Assembly (NCBI GenBank): GCA_045540275.1
Contig: JAZQGX010000322.1
Location: 1 to 64,000, forward strand
DNA: 64,000 nucleotides
Direction of reading: 5' to 3'
Origin: RGIG8368 sp045540275
Lineage (GTDB): Bacteria > Verrucomicrobiota > Kiritimatiellia > RFP12 > UBA1067
The number at the start of each line of letters is the position of its first letter. Position 1 is the stretch's first letter. The translations under genes were made by a program, and so were the position numbers. Positions 61,396-64,000 of this stretch are shown one piece after another. Under the pieces are notes generated by a model, which was not told where the DNA came from, ran no database searches, and was given only the letters and a program-made list of their open reading frames with translations.

Positions 61396-62517
61396 ATGAA
61401 AGTTGTTATCGCGATAGATTCAATGAAAGGAAGTCTTAGTTCCATTGAAGGAGGTAAGGCTATAGCCGTTGGCGTTCATCGGGTATTTCCCGATGCGGTT
61501 TGTGACGTCCGGCCTCTCGCAGACGGAGGCGAGGGGACTCTCGAGGCTCTGGTCGCAGGGCTCGGCGGAGAACTGCGCGAGATTACGGTAGCGGGGCCCG
61601 TCGGGAAACCAGTTTCAGCCGTTTACGGAATTATCGGCAATACTGCGGTAATTGAAATGGCGCGCGCGGCGGGAATTACGCTCGTTACCGGTGACGAGAA
61701 AAATCCTCTTATCACAACGACATACGGCGTAGGCGAAATGATAGTGGATGCTATCGCCAAAGGGGCGCGCAAATTTATCGTCGGCATTGGCGGAAGCGCG
61801 ACGAACGACGGTGGCGTCGGAATGCTTCAAGCACTCGGCTTTAAGTTTCTCGATGCGGACGGTCGCGAACTTGCCCGCGGTGGCGCGGCACTTAAAGACC
61901 TTAAAAGCATCGATAGGGCACATGCCAGAGCGGAGCTTTCAGATTGCGTTTTCAAAATCGCGTGCGACGTCACCAATCCGCTTTTGGGCCCAAACGGCGC
62001 GAGTGCGATATACGGCCCGCAGAAGGGCGCAACGCCTGAGATGGTCGCCGAACTTGACGAGGCGCTTAAGGTCTACTCGTCTGTCGCGGGAGGTGATGCG
62101 AACTTTCCCGGCGCCGGCGCGGCTGGCGGACTGGGATTTGCGTTTAAGACATTCCTCGGCGGCGAACTTAAAAGCGGCGTTCAACTTGTTCTTGAAGAAA
62201 CCGGGTTTGAAGAGCGTGTGCGCGACGCCGATATCGTCGTTACCGGCGAAGGGCGGCTCGATGAGCAGACGGTGATGGGTAAAGCGCCCATCGGCGTCGC
62301 TCGGATCGCCAAGAAATACGACAAGAAGGTTATCGCATTTTCGGGTTGCGTCACGGACGGCGCCAAGAAGGTCAACGAACATGGAATCGACGCGTTTTTC
62401 CCGATTCTGCGTTCGGTCGTTACGCTTGAAGAGGCGCTCGACTGCCGCAATGCGGCCAAAAATCTAACAGACACAGCGGAGCAGGTATTCAGATGTTTAC
62501 AACTTACGGTGCATTGA
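61396..62517 (+). CDS. glycerate kinase
   Basis: 373 residues of the GarK/GlxK type, phosphorylating D-glycerate. VVIAIDSMKGSLSSIEGG, RPLADGGEGTLEAL, GIGGSATNDGGVGMLQALG and VTGEGRLDEQT are diagnostic. Start ATG 61396 gives the family N-terminus. GC-rich again after the AT-rich island. Overlaps the permease by 25 bases. Confidence 0.94.
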   Translation: MKVVIAIDSMKGSLSSIEGGKAIAVGVHRVFPDAVCDVRPLADGGEGTLEALVAGLGGELREITVAGPVGKPVSAVYGIIGNTAVIEMARAAGITLVTGDEKNPLITTTYGVGEMIVDAIAKGARKFIVGIGGSATNDGGVGMLQALGFKFLDADGRELARGGAALKDLKSIDRAHARAELSDCVFKIACDVTNPLLGPNGASAIYGPQKGATPEMVAELDEALKVYSSVAGGDANFPGAGAAGGLGFAFKTFLGGELKSGVQLVLEETGFEERVRDADIVVTGEGRLDEQTVMGKAPIGVARIAKKYDKKVIAFSGCVTDGAKKVNEHGIDAFFPILRSVVTLEEALDCRNAAKNLTDTAEQVFRCLQLTVH

Positions 62518-63749
62518 TCGGCCTAGCGTTGGCGATCGTTTTGATTATTCGTAAAGTCGTGCCCGCGTACGCGCTCATAATCGGAGCGTTGTTAGGAGGT
62601 CTCATCGGCGGCGGCGGACTTGCGGGAACCGTGAATGCGATGATTTCGGGAACACAATCCATGATGCCCAGCGTTCTTCGTATTCTGGCCTCCGGCGTTC
62701 TTGTCGGCGCCCTCGTTAAGACCGGCAGCGCGGCGAAAATCGCCGATACGATCGTTACGGGGCTCGGCGCGCGCTTTGCGCTTCTCGCCGTCGCGTTTGC
62801 CGCGGCAGTCGTCTGCTCTGTCGGCGTGTTTATCGATATTGCCGTAATTACCGTAGCTCCCGTCGCGCTCGCCGTTGGATCGCGCGCTAAAATTCCGGTC
62901 CCCGCGCTTTTGCTCGCGATGATAGGAGGCGGCAAGGCGGGCAATATCATTTCGCCTAATCCCAACACGATTGCAGCCGCCGACGCGTTCAAGGTCGAGC
63001 TTACGGAATTGATGGCGGCTAACCTGATTCCCGCGCTATTCGCATTCGGTGCATCTGTATTGCTCTCGGTATATCTTGCTTCGCGTATTCGCCGTCGGGG
63101 CGACATGGCCCATGTGGCGCTTGCCGACGTGGGTGCCTGCCCGGAAAGGCCGGCTCTCTGGAGTGCGCTTTCAGGACCTCTTTGCGTTGTCGCGCTTCTG
63201 TCCTTAAGGCCTTTTGCCGGTGTTGCCGTCGATCCGCTTATCGCGCTCCCCGTCGGCGGGGTCGTTTCGATGCTCGCCTGCGGCAAGTGGCGCGATACGG
63301 TCGAGTTTTCGCAGTTCGGACTATCCAAGGTCAGCGGAGTAGCGATTCTTCTTATCGGAACGGGGACCGTTGCTGGGATTGTAAAAGCGTCGGAACTTAA
63401 TACGGATATGATTGCGCTTTTGGACGCGCTTAAACTGCCGATGTTCGCGCTTGCGCCGATTTCGGGAATTCTGATGGCCGGTGCGACCGCGTCGACGACC
63501 GCAGGCGCTACGATAGCTTCTCAGACGTTTTCGACGACGCTTGTCAACGCCGGGGTCGCGCCCGTATCGGCGGCTGCGATGATACATGCCGGCGCGACCG
63601 TGGCGGATTCGCTCCCGCACGGCAGTTTCTTTCACGCTACGGGCGGTAGCGTTTTTATGGGGGTTAAAGATCGCCTTAAACTCATTCCGTACGAAGCTGC
63701 GGTCGGCCTTACGTCTACAGCCGCCTCGTGTATATGCGCATTGGTGTAG
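62493..63749 (+). CDS. GntP-family permease (glycerate/gluconate type)
   Basis: 418-residue membrane protein with about 11-12 helices. VGALVKTGSAAKIADTIV, VGVFIDIAVITVAPVALAV, GGGKAGNIISPNPNTIAAAD and HAGATVADSLPHGSFFH mark the family. Coupling to glycerate kinase (25-base overlap) points to glycerate as substrate, with gluconate or a related sugar acid possible. Confidence 0.9.
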   Translation: MFTTYGALIGLALAIVLIIRKVVPAYALIIGALLGGLIGGGGLAGTVNAMISGTQSMMPSVLRILASGVLVGALVKTGSAAKIADTIVTGLGARFALLAVAFAAAVVCSVGVFIDIAVITVAPVALAVGSRAKIPVPALLLAMIGGGKAGNIISPNPNTIAAADAFKVELTELMAANLIPALFAFGASVLLSVYLASRIRRRGDMAHVALADVGACPERPALWSALSGPLCVVALLSLRPFAGVAVDPLIALPVGGVVSMLACGKWRDTVEFSQFGLSKVSGVAILLIGTGTVAGIVKASELNTDMIALLDALKLPMFALAPISGILMAGATASTTAGATIASQTFSTTLVNAGVAPVSAAAMIHAGATVADSLPHGSFFHATGGSVFMGVKDRLKLIPYEAAVGLTSTAASCICALV

Positions 63750-63780
63750 AGCAGGCGCCGGGAGTCGTGTTTAAGGTCGG

Positions 63781-64000
63781 ATGTTTGTCGTAGCCCCGAT
63801 TCATGGTGCTGAAAAGACATTATACCATCTCAAAATTCAGGCTGGTGTTTTAATCTACGAAAACCCCTGGTGGCCGCCGGTAAGATGGCACTTGGATAAT
63901 CGTATATGTATGTGCTATAATGCGTGCAACGAAAATCCGTTCAATTATCTGCTTGTTGATGATGACAACCGCAGGGAGGTTTTACAAGATGATCTCGCTC
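63781..64000 (+). CDS. open frame running off the window (uncertain)
   Basis: From ATG 63781 a frame stays open for 73 codons to the end (MFVVAPIHGAEKTLYHLK ... ENPWWPPVRWHLDNRICM ...). No recognisable family and no proper ribosome site. A competing reading is that this is a leader: a promoter-like pair at 63892-63921, GGGAGGT at 63974-63980 and ATG at 63989 would start another gene at the edge. Confidence 0.35.
   Translation, partial: MFVVAPIHGAEKTLYHLKIQAGVLIYENPWWPPVRWHLDNRICMCYNACNENPFNYLLVDDDNRREVLQDDLA
63892..63921 (+). promoter_or_regulatory. possible promoter near right edge
   Basis: TTGGAT, 18-base spacer, TATAAT, 68 bases before an ATG at 63989 that has GGGAGGT upstream. Conflicts with the open frame from 63781. 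Confidence 0.4.

Overview
The window looks like chromosomal DNA of an anaerobic, fermentative, diderm bacterium, probably from the PVC group (Kiritimatiellota, Lentisphaerota or Verrucomicrobiota type). This rests on gene content only: phosphotransacetylase with Etf subunits, a predicted outer-membrane barrel and a periplasmic SurA/PpiD-type chaperone, Tat-exported sugar-modifying enzymes, a XylR-type (sugar-binding plus AraC) regulator, BspA-type repeat proteins and DUF1080. There is no rRNA, tRNA or CRISPR array that I can see, so the assignment is tentative.

Bases 1-29,800 are mostly core genome. A truncated APH-type kinase lies at the left edge behind a 94-bp direct repeat. Next come pta-etfB-etfA-miaA, a secreted alkaline phosphatase, rpsP-trmD-rplS-secG, a nucleoside kinase, hisI, a lipoprotein-like gene behind a near-perfect sigma-54 promoter, an acyltransferase, a Na/Pi cotransporter with a PhoU-like tail, a FecR-like protein, a SurA/PpiD-like chaperone followed by a small Cys-rich protein, a DegT aminotransferase and a HAD hydrolase, an antiporter fused to PTS EIIA, an orphan OppD-type ATPase, hrpB, an FHA protein and a minus-strand operon dapA-dapB-folK-kinase.

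Bases 30,000-58,100 are an accessory glycan-oriented region. It holds a family of large secreted proteins built from shuffled modules: (A) an N-terminal barrel-like domain of about 400 residues with invariant DPEEY and EHY motifs, (B) a beta-sandwich-like domain, (C) a 'DGxW' module leading into BspA-like repeats, and (D) a second beta-sandwich domain related to B and ending in LPxWPAE. Three members are intact, one is broken by an internal deletion, two proteins carry module C alone, and at least three fragments are left. Interleaved are an outer-membrane barrel candidate, a GH10 glycosidase, a REP-associated tyrosine transposase flanked by palindromes, a divergently transcribed XylR/AraC regulator, and a tightly coupled cluster of two DegT aminotransferases, a Gfo/Idh oxidoreductase, two amidohydrolases, a sodium/solute symporter, DUF1080, NagB and NagA. 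In both enzyme pairs one copy has a Tat signal and the other does not. The simplest reading is extracellular and periplasmic breakdown of an amino-sugar-containing glycan with uptake by the symporter and entry through NagA/NagB; the substrate is not evident from sequence.

Bases 58,100-61,400 are visibly AT-richer and carry two DUF4143-type ATPases around a Sel1-like gene, probably acquired. The window closes with a GC-rich pair, glycerate kinase and a GntP-family permease, and an open frame that runs off the right end.
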